DNA from: an uncultured Phocaeicola sp.
Lineage (GTDB): Bacteria > Bacteroidota > Bacteroidia > Bacteroidales > Bacteroidaceae
Reading direction: 5' to 3'
Assembly: GCA_948566455.1 (NCBI GenBank)
Contig: CAOYQO010000010.1
Span: 43,368 to 107,367, forward strand
DNA: 64,000 nucleotides
Shown here: positions 41,357-51,356 of the stretch, piece by piece
Numbering within the stretch: position 1 is the stretch's first letter
How the letters are laid out: each line of letters begins with the position of its first letter
Program-made: the position numbers and the translations under genes
The notes under the pieces: generated by a model
Databases searched by the model: none
What the model was told of the DNA's origin: nothing
The model's input: the letters and a program-made list of their open reading frames with translations, nothing else

Positions 41357-41752
41357 TTAATATACGTAACAAAGAACTTCACCACCGATTTTCAGTTCAG
41401 CAGCTTCTTTGTTAGTCATTACACCTTTGGAAGTAGATATTATAGCAATACCTAAACCATTAATAACTCTCGGCATGTCTTTGTAACCCGTATACTTACG
41501 TAAACCCGGAGTAGAAACTCTAATAAGCTTCTTAATAGCATTTACTTTGTTTACTGAGTCGTACTTCAAAGCCACTTTGATAGTTCCTTGAGGACCATCT
41601 TCTACAAACTTGTAGTTCAGAATGTAGCCTTTGTCGAAAAGGATCTTAGTGATTTCCTTTTTCAAATTTGAGGCAGGCACTTCTACTACTCTGTGCTTTG
41701 CACTAATTGCATTTCTCAATCTGGTGAGATAATCTGCGATTGGATCTGTCAT
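41357..41752 (-). CDS. rpsH: 30S ribosomal protein S8
   Basis: 131 residues. It binds helix 21 of 16S rRNA. The start MTDPIADYLTRLRNAI and the end STSKGVMTNKEAAEL with GGEVLCYVY are standard. In E. coli S8 represses the spc operon; a matching mRNA site was not sought in detail here. Confidence 0.98.
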   Translation of the reverse strand: MTDPIADYLTRLRNAISAKHRVVEVPASNLKKEITKILFDKGYILNYKFVEDGPQGTIKVALKYDSVNKVNAIKKLIRVSTPGLRKYTGYKDMPRVINGLGIAIISTSKGVMTNKEAAELKIGGEVLCYVY

Positions 41753-41809
41753 ATAATAATAAATTAAATTAATCAGGACTACCCTGACAATATTTAAAAA
41801 TAAAAAGAA

Positions 41810-42109
41810 TTACCAGCTTGCTTTCTTTACGCCCGGAATCAAACCATTAGAAGCCATTTCGCGGAACTGAATTCTTGAAATTCCGAACTGACGAATATAG
41901 CCTTTAGGACGACCGGTCAATTTACAACGGTTGTGCAAACGAATAGGATTAGCATTCTTAGGAATAGCCTGTAATTTCTGAGCAGCTTCAAAAGCTTCAG
42001 CAGGATCACCTGAGTTGACAATCTTTTTCAACGCAGCACGTTTTTCAGCATATTTGGCTACAAGTTTGGCTCTTTTTACTTCACGAGCCTTCATTGATTC
42101 TTTTGCCAT
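41810..42109 (-). CDS. rpsN: 30S ribosomal protein S14
   Basis: 99 residues. The long form without the CxxC zinc motif of short S14. [20 protein letters not shown] and [17 protein letters not shown] are the conserved C-terminal part. Confidence 0.98.
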
Positions 42110-42115
42110 AATATA

Positions 42116-42673
42116 TTAATCTTTTTTTGAGTTTTTAAACGGTAAACCAAATTCCTTCAACAAAGCATAACCTTCTTCATCTGTCGGAGCAGAAGTTACA
42201 AAGGTAATATTCATTCCGAGAATTTTAGTAATACTATCGATATTTATTTCAGGGAAAATGATTTGTTCCTGAATACCCAATGTATAATTACCTCTTCCAT
42301 CGAACTTGCTTTCGATACCTTTGAAGTCACGAATACGTGGCAAAGCAACACGAACAAGTTTTTCAAGGAACTCATACATTCTTTCACGACGCAAAGTCAC
42401 CATTACGCCAATCGGCATTTTCTTACGTAACTTAAAGTTAGCGATATCTTTACGTGAAACTGTTGCAACAGCTTTCTGACCAGTAATTGCTGTTAACTCA
42501 TTAATAGCAACTTCAATAATCTTCTTATCAGCAACAGCCATACCCAATCCTTGATTGATAACAATCTTCTTAAGTACGGGGATCTGCATTGTTGAAGAAT
42601 ATTGGAACTGATTCTTCAATGCAGGCGCAATGCGCTCTGCATATTCTTTCTTAAGGCTAGCAGTATTACTCAT
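42116..42673 (-). CDS. rplE: 50S ribosomal protein L5
   Basis: 185 residues. It binds 5S rRNA and contacts P-site tRNA. KIVINQGLGMAVADKKI and the loop GRGNYTLGIQEQIIFPEI are typical. Its ATG overlaps the rplX stop by one base. Confidence 0.98.
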   Translation of the reverse strand: MSNTASLKKEYAERIAPALKNQFQYSSTMQIPVLKKIVINQGLGMAVADKKIIEVAINELTAITGQKAVATVSRKDIANFKLRKKMPIGVMVTLRRERMYEFLEKLVRVALPRIRDFKGIESKFDGRGNYTLGIQEQIIFPEINIDSITKILGMNITFVTSAPTDEEGYALLKEFGLPFKNSKKD

Positions 42674-42996
42674 TATTTAATCTCCTCTCCTGATTTTTTA
42701 GCATAACGAACAAATGTTCTACCATCAGAACTTTCTCTTCTTCCCACACGTGTTGGCTTGCCTGTTTTAGGATCAACCAAATTCAAGTTTGAGATATGTA
42801 TAGCAGCTTCCTGCTTTACGATACCACCCTGAGGGTTCTTTGCATTAGGTTTGGTACTTTTCGATACCATATTGATACCTTCTACAAGTGCACGTCCTTC
42901 TTTAACAAGAACTTTCAGCACACGGCCAGTTTTACCTTTATCTTCACCAGAGTTTACGTAAACTGTATCGCCTTTTTTTATATGTAATTTACTCAT
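42673..42996 (-). CDS. rplX: 50S ribosomal protein L24
   Basis: 107 residues with an N-terminal KOW fold ([20 protein letters not shown]). One of the first proteins in 50S assembly. Coupled to rplE by a one-base overlap. Confidence 0.98.
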
Positions 42997-43016
42997 TACT
43001 TAAATCTTTTACAAAA

Positions 43017-43382
43017 TTAAAGTACTTCAGGTGCAAGTGATACCACTTTCATGTTTGCAGCACGCAACTCTCTTGCAACAGGGCCAAAAATACGACTTCC
43101 TCTAATTTCACCTGCATTATTCAACAATACGCAAGCATTATCATCAAAACGAATATAAGAACCATCAGCACGACGGATTTCTTTCTTAGTACGTACAATT
43201 AAAGCCTTTGATACTGCACCTTTTTTAACATCACTAGAGGGGATTACACTCTTGATAGAAACTACAATGACATCCCCTACAGAAGCGTAACGTCTCTTCG
43301 TACCGCCTAATACGCGGATACAAAGAGCTTCTTTAGCGCCACTGTTGTCACACACTGTAAGTCTGGATTCTACTTGTATCAT
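43017..43382 (-). CDS. rplN: 50S ribosomal protein L14
   Basis: 121 residues. MIQVESRLTVCDNSGAKEAL and RIFGPVARELR near the C-terminus identify it. Lies at the subunit interface; 2 bp from rpsQ. Confidence 0.98.
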   Translation of the reverse strand: MIQVESRLTVCDNSGAKEALCIRVLGGTKRRYASVGDVIVVSIKSVIPSSDVKKGAVSKALIVRTKKEIRRADGSYIRFDDNACVLLNNAGEIRGSRIFGPVARELRAANMKVVSLAPEVL

Positions 43383-43384
43383 AA

Positions 43385-43651
43385 TTACTTAGCTCTTTCA
43401 ATTATTTCAACCAATCTCCATCTCTTAGTTTTGCTCAAAGGACGAGTTTCCATGATGTGTACTGTATCACCTACATTACATTCATTCTTTTCATCATGAG
43501 CATGGTATTTTTTCGTTTTAGAAACGAACTTACCATAAATAGGGTGTTTTTCTTTAAACTTAGCAGCAACAGTAATGGTCTTATCCATCTTATTGCTTAC
43601 TACAACACCTGTTCTTTCTTTTCTTAAATTTCTAGCTTCCATGAGGACCAT
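43385..43651 (-). CDS. rpsQ: 30S ribosomal protein S17
   Basis: 88 residues, OB fold. RKERTGVVVSNKMDKTITVA and GDTVHIMETRPLSKTKRWRL are conserved. The alternative start at codon 4 (MEAR) is equally possible. Confidence 0.97.
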   Translation of the reverse strand: MVLMEARNLRKERTGVVVSNKMDKTITVAAKFKEKHPIYGKFVSKTKKYHAHDEKNECNVGDTVHIMETRPLSKTKRWRLVEIIERAK

Positions 43652-43653
43652 TA

Positions 43654-43848
43654 TTATTTGTTAAGTTCTCTCTGATGCAATTCTGCCTTCATACGCGCAA
43701 TCGTTCTGCGTAACTTTTTAATCTGTGCAGGATTATCCAGCGGAGAGATAGAATGATTTAAAACCATCTGATTGTAATTGGCTACTTCAGCTTCAATTCT
43801 TTCTGCCAATTCATTGGTAGCTATTTCTCTAATTTCTGCAATCTTCAT
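43654..43848 (-). CDS. rpmC: 50S ribosomal protein L29
   Basis: 64 residues, a two-helix hairpin near the peptide exit, where trigger factor and SRP bind. LRRTIARMKAELHQRELNK is the C-terminal helix. Confidence 0.97.
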   Translation of the reverse strand: MKIAEIREIATNELAERIEAEVANYNQMVLNHSISPLDNPAQIKKLRRTIARMKAELHQRELNK

Positions 43849-43854
43849 AATAAA

Positions 43855-44289
43855 TTAAGCATTTTGATTTTGAGCATCGTAATCACGTCTAACTATAAAC
43901 TTAGTAGTAACAGGAAGCTTCTGTGCTGCAAGACGCAAAGCTTCTTTAGCTACTTCATAAGGAACACCTTCTGCCTCGATGATAATACGACCCGGAGTAA
44001 CCGGAGCAACGAAACCTTCAGGAGCACCTTTACCTTTACCCATACGCACATCAGCAGGCTTGCGAGTAATAGGTTTGTCCGGGAAAATACGGATCCAAAT
44101 CTGTCCTTGACGTTGCATATATCTTGTTACCGCAATACGTGCAGCTTCAATTTGTCTACCTGTAATCCATTTAGTCTCCAAAGATTTAATACCAAATGAG
44201 CCGAAAGCCAATTGGTTTCCTCTTTGAGCATTTCCTTTCTGACTGCCCTTCTGCTGTCTTCTGAATTTTGTCTTTTTCGGTTGTAACAT
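43855..44289 (-). CDS. rplP: 50S ribosomal protein L16
   Basis: 144 residues. It starts [20 protein letters not shown] and contains [20 protein letters not shown], the loop facing A-site tRNA. Full length. Confidence 0.98.
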
Positions 44290-44310
44290 AATTCCTAAAA
44301 TTCAAATCCG

Positions 44311-45042
44311 TTAGCGATTGTTTTTCTTTCTTTTGAAGTTCTTACCACCGTTATTGTTGCCATTACCACCACGACCACTCTCTTTAGTCTGAGTAAAGTT
44401 GGGCGCTAATTCTCTCTTACCATACACTTCACCACGGCAAATCCATACTTTAATACCCAGCAAACCAACTTTAGTCAAAGCTTCTGCATGACAGTAGTCA
44501 ATATCTGCACGGAAAGTATGCAACGGAGTTCTTCCTTCTTTATACATTTCAGAACGGGCCATTTCTGCTCCATTCAAACGTCCTGAAATCAACACTTTGA
44601 TACCTTCAGCGCCCATACGCATTGTGTTAGCGATAGCCATCTTGATGGCACGGCGATAGGCAATCTTACCTTCTACCTGACGAGCGATATTATTAGCTAC
44701 AATAACAGCATCCAACTCAGGTCTCTTCACTTCAAAGATATTGATCTGAATATCTTTGTCCGTGATCTTCTTCAACTCTTCTTTCAGCTTGTCAACTTCC
44801 TGACCGCCTTTACCAATGATAATACCCGGACGTGCTGTACAAACCGTAATTGTCACCAATTTCAGTGTACGTTCAATAACAATTCTTGAAACGCTGGCTT
44901 TTGCAAGTCTGGCATTCAAATATTTACGGATTTTGCTGTCTTCCAACAAAGCATCACCATAATCATTGCCACCGTACCAATTAGAATCCCATCCTCTGAT
45001 AATTCCTAAACGGTTGCTTATCGGATTAACTTTCTGTCCCAT
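44311..45042 (-). CDS. rpsC: 30S ribosomal protein S3
   Basis: 243 residues. It carries a KH domain with IIGKGGQEVDKLKEELKK at about 75-92 and guards the mRNA entry tunnel. The final 25 residues are Gly/Asn-rich and basic (GRGGNGNNNGGKNFKRKK), a lineage-type tail. Confidence 0.98.
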   Translation of the reverse strand: MGQKVNPISNRLGIIRGWDSNWYGGNDYGDALLEDSKIRKYLNARLAKASVSRIVIERTLKLVTITVCTARPGIIIGKGGQEVDKLKEELKKITDKDIQINIFEVKRPELDAVIVANNIARQVEGKIAYRRAIKMAIANTMRMGAEGIKVLISGRLNGAEMARSEMYKEGRTPLHTFRADIDYCHAEALTKVGLLGIKVWICRGEVYGKRELAPNFTQTKESGRGGNGNNNGGKNFKRKKNNR

Positions 45043-45048
45043 CTAGTC

Positions 45049-45459
45049 TTAATTTTGATTATCATTAGTACTCTTAGAATCAACGAACAAAGTCACGTGA
45101 TTTGAACGTTTACGAATTCTGTAACCTCTTCCCTGCGGAGCCGGACGCATTCTTTTCAGCGTTGCACCACCATCAACATAAATCTTTGTTACAAACAATT
45201 CGCCACTTTCTGCCTTACGTTCGTTTTTCTGTTCCCAGTTAGCAATAGCAGAGCGCAACAGTTTTTCCACTCTTGCAGAAGCTTCTTTAGAAGAAAACTT
45301 CAAGACACCCAGTGCACGGTTCACTTCCATACCACGGATCATGTCAGCCACGAGACGCATTTTTCGCGGAGAAGTAGGAACATTTTGCAACTTTGCAAAA
45401 TACATGGTCTTAAGGGCTTCTTTTCTTTTTTCAGCCGATATTTTTTTTCTTGCTCCCAT
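45049..45459 (-). CDS. rplV: 50S ribosomal protein L22
   Basis: 136 residues. [20 protein letters not shown] and the beta-hairpin tip [20 protein letters not shown], which lines the exit tunnel and is a macrolide-resistance site, are present. Confidence 0.98.
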
Positions 45460-45495
45460 TATTTATTACTTTATTATTTCTTCAGATTATCCTGC

Positions 45496-45765
45496 TTATT
45501 TTTTCTTATTACCTGCATGGCCGCGGAATGTACGTGTCGGTGCAAATTCACCCAATTTGTGTCCTACCATGTTTTCTGTAACGTAAACAGGAATAAATTT
45601 ATTTCCGTTATGAACTGCAACTGTGTGCCCTACAAAATCAGGCGAGATCATCGAAGCTCTAGCCCAAGTCTTAACGACAACCTTCTTGCCGCTTTCATTC
45701 ATAGCAAGCACTTTCTTTTCAAGTTTAACGTTAATATATGGACCTTTTTTTAATGAACGACTCAT
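45496..45765 (-). CDS. rpsS: 30S ribosomal protein S19
   Basis: 89 residues. MSRSLKKGPYINVKLEKKVL at the start and MVGHKLGEFAPTRTFRGHAG at the end. Part of the 30S head with S13. Confidence 0.98.
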   Translation of the reverse strand: MSRSLKKGPYINVKLEKKVLAMNESGKKVVVKTWARASMISPDFVGHTVAVHNGNKFIPVYVTENMVGHKLGEFAPTRTFRGHAGNKKK

Positions 45766-45787
45766 AATTTACTCAATTAATCAGTTA

Positions 45788-46609
45788 TTACTTTCTTCTC
45801 TCAATAATATACTTAGAAGACTGTTTCTTCGGAGCTCTTGTCTTCAAGCCCTTAGCATACAAGCCTGTACGTGATCTTGGATGACCTCCTGAAGCGCGTC
45901 CTTCACCACCACCCATCGGGTGATCAACAGGATTCATAACAACACCACGGTTGCGAGGACGACGCCCCATCCAACGAGTACGACCTGCCTTACCGGAAGA
46001 TTCCAATCCATGATCAGAGTTACCAACGCTACCAATAGTAGCCTTACAAGCACTAAGTATTTGTCTTACCTCACCTGAAGGCAATTTAATCACACAATAC
46101 TTGCCTTCTCTTGAAGTTAACTGAGCAAAATTACCAGCTGATCTTACCAAAGCTGCACCTTGGCCCGGACGTAATTCTATATTATGAATTACAGTACCAA
46201 CGGGGATGTTCTCAAGCGGAAGTGCGTTACCAATCTCAGGCGCTGCATTCGCTCCAGACATCAATGTGCTACCAACTTGCAATCCATTAGGAGCAATAAT
46301 ATATCTCTTTTCACCATCAGCATAAAACAGCAAAGCAATACGAGCCGAACGATTCGGATCGTATTCTATAGTTTTAACAACTGCGGGTACACCGTCTTTG
46401 TTTCTCTTGAAATCAATAAGTCTGTATTTTCTCTTGTGACCACCGCCCATATAGCGCATTGTCATTTTACCAACGTTGTTGCGACCACCTGTTGAGCGCT
46501 TTCCAAATACAAGAGACTTTTCTGGTACCGATGCAGTAATCTCTTCAAAAGTACCAATAATTTTATGTCTTTGCCCCGGTGTTGTGGGCTTAAATTTACG
46601 TACTGCCAT
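45788..46609 (-). CDS. rplB: 50S ribosomal protein L2
   Basis: 273 residues. An OB fold and SH3-like domain, then the conserved C-terminal VMNPVDHPMGGGEGRASGGH with the histidine near the peptidyl-transferase centre. Complete. Confidence 0.98.
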   Translation of the reverse strand: MAVRKFKPTTPGQRHKIIGTFEEITASVPEKSLVFGKRSTGGRNNVGKMTMRYMGGGHKRKYRLIDFKRNKDGVPAVVKTIEYDPNRSARIALLFYADGEKRYIIAPNGLQVGSTLMSGANAAPEIGNALPLENIPVGTVIHNIELRPGQGAALVRSAGNFAQLTSREGKYCVIKLPSGEVRQILSACKATIGSVGNSDHGLESSGKAGRTRWMGRRPRNRGVVMNPVDHPMGGGEGRASGGHPRSRTGLYAKGLKTRAPKKQSSKYIIERRK

Positions 46610-46614
46610 CTTTA

Positions 46615-46905
46615 TTAAATATTGCTATAAAAATCAATAGTATCGCCTTCTTTCAATGTTACGATAGCTTTCTTATAAGCATTCGTACGACCATTGATGA
46701 TTCCAGACTTAGTGTAACGGCTTTTACTCTTTCCCGAGTATTTTAGCGTATTTACATCTACTACTGTAACATTATACAAAGCTTCAATCTCACTCTTAAT
46801 TTCCAACTTGTTAGCTTCAGGACGTACAATAAAGCCGAATCGATTTAACTTCTCGGTAATTGCAGTCATTTTCTCAGTAACCAACGGTTTAATAATAATT
46901 CCCAT
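46615..46905 (-). CDS. rplW: 50S ribosomal protein L23
   Basis: 96 residues. It sits at the tunnel exit as a docking site for trigger factor and SRP. KPLVTEKMTAITEKLNRFGF and YNVTVVDVNTLKYSGKSKSR are typical. Confidence 0.97.
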   Translation of the reverse strand: MGIIIKPLVTEKMTAITEKLNRFGFIVRPEANKLEIKSEIEALYNVTVVDVNTLKYSGKSKSRYTKSGIINGRTNAYKKAIVTLKEGDTIDFYSNI

Positions 46906-46926
46906 TATCTAAGCCTCCTTTTTAAA

Positions 46927-47553
46927 TTAAGATAAGATATTCTCGATAGCCTTGAGCGAGTTTTCTGTAACAACAAGAGTTTCAGCATTCAATACATTGT
47001 AAGTATTTAATGCAGAAGCAATTGCTACATTAGCACGTTCGATGTTACGAGCTGACAAATATACATTTTTATTAGCTTCCGGCAAAACAAGAAGCAACTT
47101 TTTGTCAGCAATTTTAAGATTATTTACCATAGAAACGAAATCCTTAGTCTTTGGAGCCTCAAATGTGAAGTCTTCAACAATAATGATTGCGTTTTCTTGA
47201 GCTTTATAAGACAATGCCGACTTGCGAGCCAATGTCTTAACTTTTTTATTCAACTTAAACCAATAGTCACGAGGTTTAGGACCAAACACGCGAGCACCAC
47301 CCACCAATACCGGAGAGTTGATATCACCACGACGAGCACCGCCACCACCTTTCTGACGACCTAATTTACGAGTAGAACCGCTGATTTCGCTTCTTTCTTT
47401 AGATTTATGAGTTCCCTGACGTTGGTTAGCCATAAACTGCTTAACGTCCAAATAGATAGCGTGGTCATTGGGTTCAATTCCGAAGATAGATTCGTTTAAC
47501 GTAACCTTTCTTCCGGTGTCTTCACCTTTAATATTTAATACGTTAACTTCCAT
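46927..47553 (-). CDS. rplD: 50S ribosomal protein L4
   Basis: 208 residues. The tunnel-lining loop is GSTRKLGRQKGGGGARRGD at about 58-76. L4 is the autorepressor of the S10 operon in E. coli. Its ATG overlaps the rplC stop by one base. Confidence 0.98.
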   Translation of the reverse strand: MEVNVLNIKGEDTGRKVTLNESIFGIEPNDHAIYLDVKQFMANQRQGTHKSKERSEISGSTRKLGRQKGGGGARRGDINSPVLVGGARVFGPKPRDYWFKLNKKVKTLARKSALSYKAQENAIIIVEDFTFEAPKTKDFVSMVNNLKIADKKLLLVLPEANKNVYLSARNIERANVAIASALNTYNVLNAETLVVTENSLKAIENILS

Positions 47554-48170
47554 TATTTCTCAATTATTACGATTGAACCTTTGCAACCCGGTACCGAACC
47601 TTTAATCAAAAGAAGATTGTGTTCCGGAATCACTTTTAATACCTGTAAGTTATGTGTAGTAACGCGGTCACCACCCATTTGGCCACCCATACGCATTCCT
47701 TTGAATACTTTTGCAGGGTAAGAACATGCACCGATAGAACCCGGTTTACGAGCGCGGTTGTGCTGACCGTGAGTAGTCTGACCTACTCCACCAAATCCAT
47801 GTCTTTTAACTACACCTTGGAAGCCTTTACCTTTAGAAGTACCAACAACGTCAACATAAGCCGCATCATTGAACAACTCCACTGTAATAGTGTCTCCCAA
47901 ATTCAATTCTGTTTCAAAATCTTTGAACTCGGCCAAGTGTCTCTTCGGAGTTACACCAGCTTTTTTAAAGTGCCCCATCAAAGGTTTGGTAGTATGCTTT
48001 TCCTTTTTGTCCTGGAAACCTACCTGAACAGCTGCATAGCCGTCTTTCTCAACACTCTTAATCTGAGTAACTACACAAGGACCAGCTTCGATAACAGTGC
48101 ATGGTACATTTTTACCATCAGCACTGAAAACGGATATCATTCCGATTTTCTTTCCTAATAATCCTGGCAT
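47553..48170 (-). CDS. rplC: 50S ribosomal protein L3
   Basis: 205 residues. GLLGKKIGMISVFSADGKNV at the start and HGFGGVGQTTHGQHNRARKP, the extension reaching to the peptidyl-transferase centre. Full length. Confidence 0.98.
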   Translation of the reverse strand: MPGLLGKKIGMISVFSADGKNVPCTVIEAGPCVVTQIKSVEKDGYAAVQVGFQDKKEKHTTKPLMGHFKKAGVTPKRHLAEFKDFETELNLGDTITVELFNDAAYVDVVGTSKGKGFQGVVKRHGFGGVGQTTHGQHNRARKPGSIGACSYPAKVFKGMRMGGQMGGDRVTTHNLQVLKVIPEHNLLLIKGSVPGCKGSIVIIEK

Positions 48171-48191
48171 TTCAGTTAATTTTTAAATGCA

Positions 48192-48497
48192 TTAAACTTT
48201 AATTTCTACTTCAACTCCACTCGGTAATTCCAACTTCATCAGAGCGTCTACTGTCTTAGCTGTTGAGCTATAGATGTCGATTAATCTCTTGTAAGAAGAC
48301 AATTCAAACTGTTCACGTGACTTCTTGTTAACGAAAGTCGAACGGTTTACCGTAAAAATACGCTTGTGTGTAGGCAATGGAATAGGACCGCTAACAATAG
48401 CACCTGTTGCCTTCACTGTTCTAACGATCTTTTCAGCAGACTTGTCTACCAAGTTGTGATCGTAAGATTTCAGTTTAATTCTAATTTTTTGACTCAT
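48192..48497 (-). CDS. rpsJ: 30S ribosomal protein S10
   Basis: 101 residues. Works in the 30S head and, as NusE, in antitermination. IRIKLKSYDHNLVDKSAEKI and GPIPLPTHKRIFTV are diagnostic. It opens the S10 part, separated from fusA by a hairpin-bearing 85-bp gap. Confidence 0.98.
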   Translation of the reverse strand: MSQKIRIKLKSYDHNLVDKSAEKIVRTVKATGAIVSGPIPLPTHKRIFTVNRSTFVNKKSREQFELSSYKRLIDIYSSTAKTVDALMKLELPSGVEVEIKV

Positions 48498-48532
48498 TAA
48501 ATTTTAAATTAAAAAATGATTAAATATAAAGT

Positions 48533-48570
48533 GGGGCCGGATTAAGAGTCATTCGCTAACCCGTAGCCCC
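48533..48570. promoter_or_regulatory. Hairpin between fusA and rpsJ
   Basis: GGGGC (48533-48537) pairs with GCCCC (48566-48570), and a second 7-bp helix follows inside (48538-48544 with 48557-48563, one wobble pair). On the plus strand it is followed by CTTTTTTTT, a full intrinsic terminator for antisense transcripts. On the sense (minus) strand no T-run follows, so processing or attenuation is more likely there. Confidence 0.65.
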
Positions 48571-48582
48571 TGCTTTTTTTTA

Positions 48583-50700
48583 TTATACTAAGTCTACGCG
48601 ACCTTTCACTTCTTCAAGTACAGCCTTAGCAATAGAGCTGGAAACTTGAGCATGATGATCATAAGTCATAGACGATGTAGCACGACCCGAAGTAATAGTA
48701 CGCAAAGCTGTTACGTAACCAAACATTTCTGCCAAAGGTACTTTAGCTTTTACAATACGAGCTCCAGAACGGCTTGATTCCATACCTTCTACTTGACCAC
48801 GACGCTTATTCAAGTCACCAATAACATCACCCATGTTTTCTTCAGGAGTTACAACCTCCAGTTTCATAATAGGTTCAGTCAATACAGGACCTGCTTTAGC
48901 ACATGCATTTTTGTAAGCCTGGATAGCACAGATCTCGAATGACAACTGGTCAGAGTCAACCGGATGGAATGAACCATCCTTCAAAACTACTTTCAGTGAA
49001 TCAAGCGGATACCCTGCCAACACACCATTCTTCATTGCGGTCTGGAAACCTTTCTGAACTGATGGGATAAATTCCTTAGGAACATTACCGCCCTTCACTT
49101 CATCAATAAACTGCAAACCACCTTGTGTAAAGTCTTCGTCAACCGGACCGATTGCCACAATGATATCGGCAAACTTACCACGACCACCAGACTGCTTCTT
49201 ATAAACTTCACGCAATTCAACAGTCTTAGTGATAGCTTCCTTATAGTTAACCTGAGGTTTACCCTGGTTACATTCTACTTTAAACTCACGTTTCAGACGG
49301 TCGATAATAATATCCAAATGAAGCTCACCCATACCGGAAATAATAGTCTGACCGGACTGCTCATCAGTCTTAACAGTAAATGTCGGGTCTTCTTCAGCCA
49401 GTTTAGCCAAGCCATTAGACAACTTGTCCAAATCTTTCTGAGTCTTAGGTTCAACTGCAATACCAATTACAGGATCAGGGAATTCCATTGATTCCAATAC
49501 GATCGGTGCATCTTCATCACACAACGTATCACCTGTACGGATATCCTTGAAACCAACACCGGCACCAATATCACCAGCTCCAATCACCTCTACAGGATTC
49601 TGTTTGTTTGAGTGCATTTGGAACAAACGTGATACACGTTCTTTTTTACCCGAACGAGTGTTATAGATATATGAACCAGCCTCTACCTTACCAGAGTAAA
49701 CGCGGAAGAAAGTCAAACGTCCGACATAGGGGTCAGTTGCAATCTTAAATGCCAAAGCTGATGTTTTTTCATCCTCGCTAGGTTTACGGTCTTCCTCTGC
49801 TCCTGTAGTCGGATTAGTACCTACAATAGCAGGTGTATCCAACGGAGAAGGCAAGAACGCACAAACATAGTCAAGCAATGTCTGAACTCCCTTATTCTTG
49901 AATGAAGAGCCGCAGAACATCGGAACGATATCCATTTTCAATGTACCTGCACGCAAAGCACGCAAGATTTCTTCTTCAGTGATTGTAGAAGGATCATCAA
50001 AGAATTTCTCCATTAAAGCATCGTCAAATTCAGCCACTTTTTCGAGCATTTTCTCTCTCCATTCATTAGCTTCATCAACCAAGTTCGCCGGAATTTCTTC
50101 TACGCTATAATCTGCACCCATTGTTTCATCGTGCCACAAAATAGCTTTCATTTTGATCAAATCAACAACTCCTTTGAAGCTCTCTTCAGCACCAATAGGA
50201 ATTACCACAGGGCAAGCATTTGCGCCTAATACATCCTTCATCTGGCGAACAACTTCGAAAAAGTCAGCACCAGAACGGTCCATTTTATTAACGTAACCAA
50301 TACGAGGCACATTGTATTTATCAGCCTGACGCCATACGGTTTCTGACTGAGGTTCAACACCACCAACCGCACAATAAGCTGCAACAGCTCCATCCAAGAC
50401 ACGTAAAGAACGTTCTACTTCAGCAGTAAAGTCAACGTGTCCCGGAGTGTCAATCAAGTTTATTTTATAAGTATTTCCCGCATATTTCCAACGAGTAGTA
50501 GTAGCAGCAGATGTAATAGTAATACCACGTTCCTGCTCCTGCTCCATCCAGTCCATTGTTGCTGCACCATCATGCACCTCACCAATTTTGTGAGTCAAGC
50601 CAGTGTAGAACAAAATACGTTCTGAAGTCGTTGTCTTACCAGCATCAATGTGAGCCATGATACCGATATTGCGGGTCAAATGCAAATCATGTTTAGCCAT
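48583..50700 (-). CDS. fusA: Elongation factor G
   Basis: 705 residues. This GTPase drives translocation and ribosome recycling. The P-loop is AHIDAGKT (16-23), DTPGHVDF is the G3 motif and NKMDRSGAD the G4 motif. Domains II-V follow, with the domain IV tip near KGGNVPKEFIPSVQKG. It is the canonical EF-G length and sits with rpsL and rpsG, so it is the housekeeping copy. Confidence 0.97.
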   Translation of the reverse strand: MAKHDLHLTRNIGIMAHIDAGKTTTSERILFYTGLTHKIGEVHDGAATMDWMEQEQERGITITSAATTTRWKYAGNTYKINLIDTPGHVDFTAEVERSLRVLDGAVAAYCAVGGVEPQSETVWRQADKYNVPRIGYVNKMDRSGADFFEVVRQMKDVLGANACPVVIPIGAEESFKGVVDLIKMKAILWHDETMGADYSVEEIPANLVDEANEWREKMLEKVAEFDDALMEKFFDDPSTITEEEILRALRAGTLKMDIVPMFCGSSFKNKGVQTLLDYVCAFLPSPLDTPAIVGTNPTTGAEEDRKPSEDEKTSALAFKIATDPYVGRLTFFRVYSGKVEAGSYIYNTRSGKKERVSRLFQMHSNKQNPVEVIGAGDIGAGVGFKDIRTGDTLCDEDAPIVLESMEFPDPVIGIAVEPKTQKDLDKLSNGLAKLAEEDPTFTVKTDEQSGQTIISGMGELHLDIIIDRLKREFKVECNQGKPQVNYKEAITKTVELREVYKKQSGGRGKFADIIVAIGPVDEDFTQGGLQFIDEVKGGNVPKEFIPSVQKGFQTAMKNGVLAGYPLDSLKVVLKDGSFHPVDSDQLSFEICAIQAYKNACAKAGPVLTEPIMKLEVVTPEENMGDVIGDLNKRRGQVEGMESSRSGARIVKAKVPLAEMFGYVTALRTITSGRATSSMTYDHHAQVSSSIAKAVLEEVKGRVDLV

Positions 50701-50731
50701 CTTCGTCCTTTACTTATTAATTATTACTTGA

Positions 50732-51208
50732 TTAGAATCTAAAGTGAGCGAATGCACGGTTAGCTTCAGCCATACGGTGCATATCTTCTTTACGCTTATA
50801 AGCACCACCCTGTTCGTTGAAAGCGTCAATAATCTCAGCTGCCAGTTTATCTGCCATTGATTTACCACCGCGTTTACGAGCGAAAAGAATCAAGTTTTTC
50901 ATTGAGATTGACTCTTTACGATCAGGACGAATTTCAGTAGGAACCTGGAAAGTAGCGCCACCTACACGACGAGACTTTACTTCAATCTGCGGAGTTACAT
51001 TATCCAAAGCTTTCTTCCAGATTTCCAAAGCTGATTTTTCTTCATTAGGAAGTTTTGTTTTCACTGTTTCCAGTGCTGCATAGAAGATCTCATAAGATGT
51101 ATTCTTTTTTCCATCATACATCAAGTGATTTACGAATTTAGAAACCTTCTGATCATTAAATACCGGATCCGGAAGGATCACACGTTTTTTTGGTTTTGCT
51201 TTTCTCAT
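50732..51208 (-). CDS. rpsG: 30S ribosomal protein S7
   Basis: 158 residues. It starts the assembly of the 30S head. MRKAKPKKRVILPDPVFNDQ and the beta-wing RVGGATFQVPTEIRPDRKES are conserved. Confidence 0.98.
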   Translation of the reverse strand: MRKAKPKKRVILPDPVFNDQKVSKFVNHLMYDGKKNTSYEIFYAALETVKTKLPNEEKSALEIWKKALDNVTPQIEVKSRRVGGATFQVPTEIRPDRKESISMKNLILFARKRGGKSMADKLAAEIIDAFNEQGGAYKRKEDMHRMAEANRAFAHFRF

Positions 51209-51356
51209 TTTTTCTCAAAATAATGTTTTTGTTTGGGGCTGCACTTTTTCCGTTTACTTCAACGCTTCCTCTGAAGCATTTACTCAACCTTTATAGCTTA
51301 TTCCAACAAACCAAAACTTAAATTAATATTCTTTGTTTCAGGAATTCAGTTACAAT

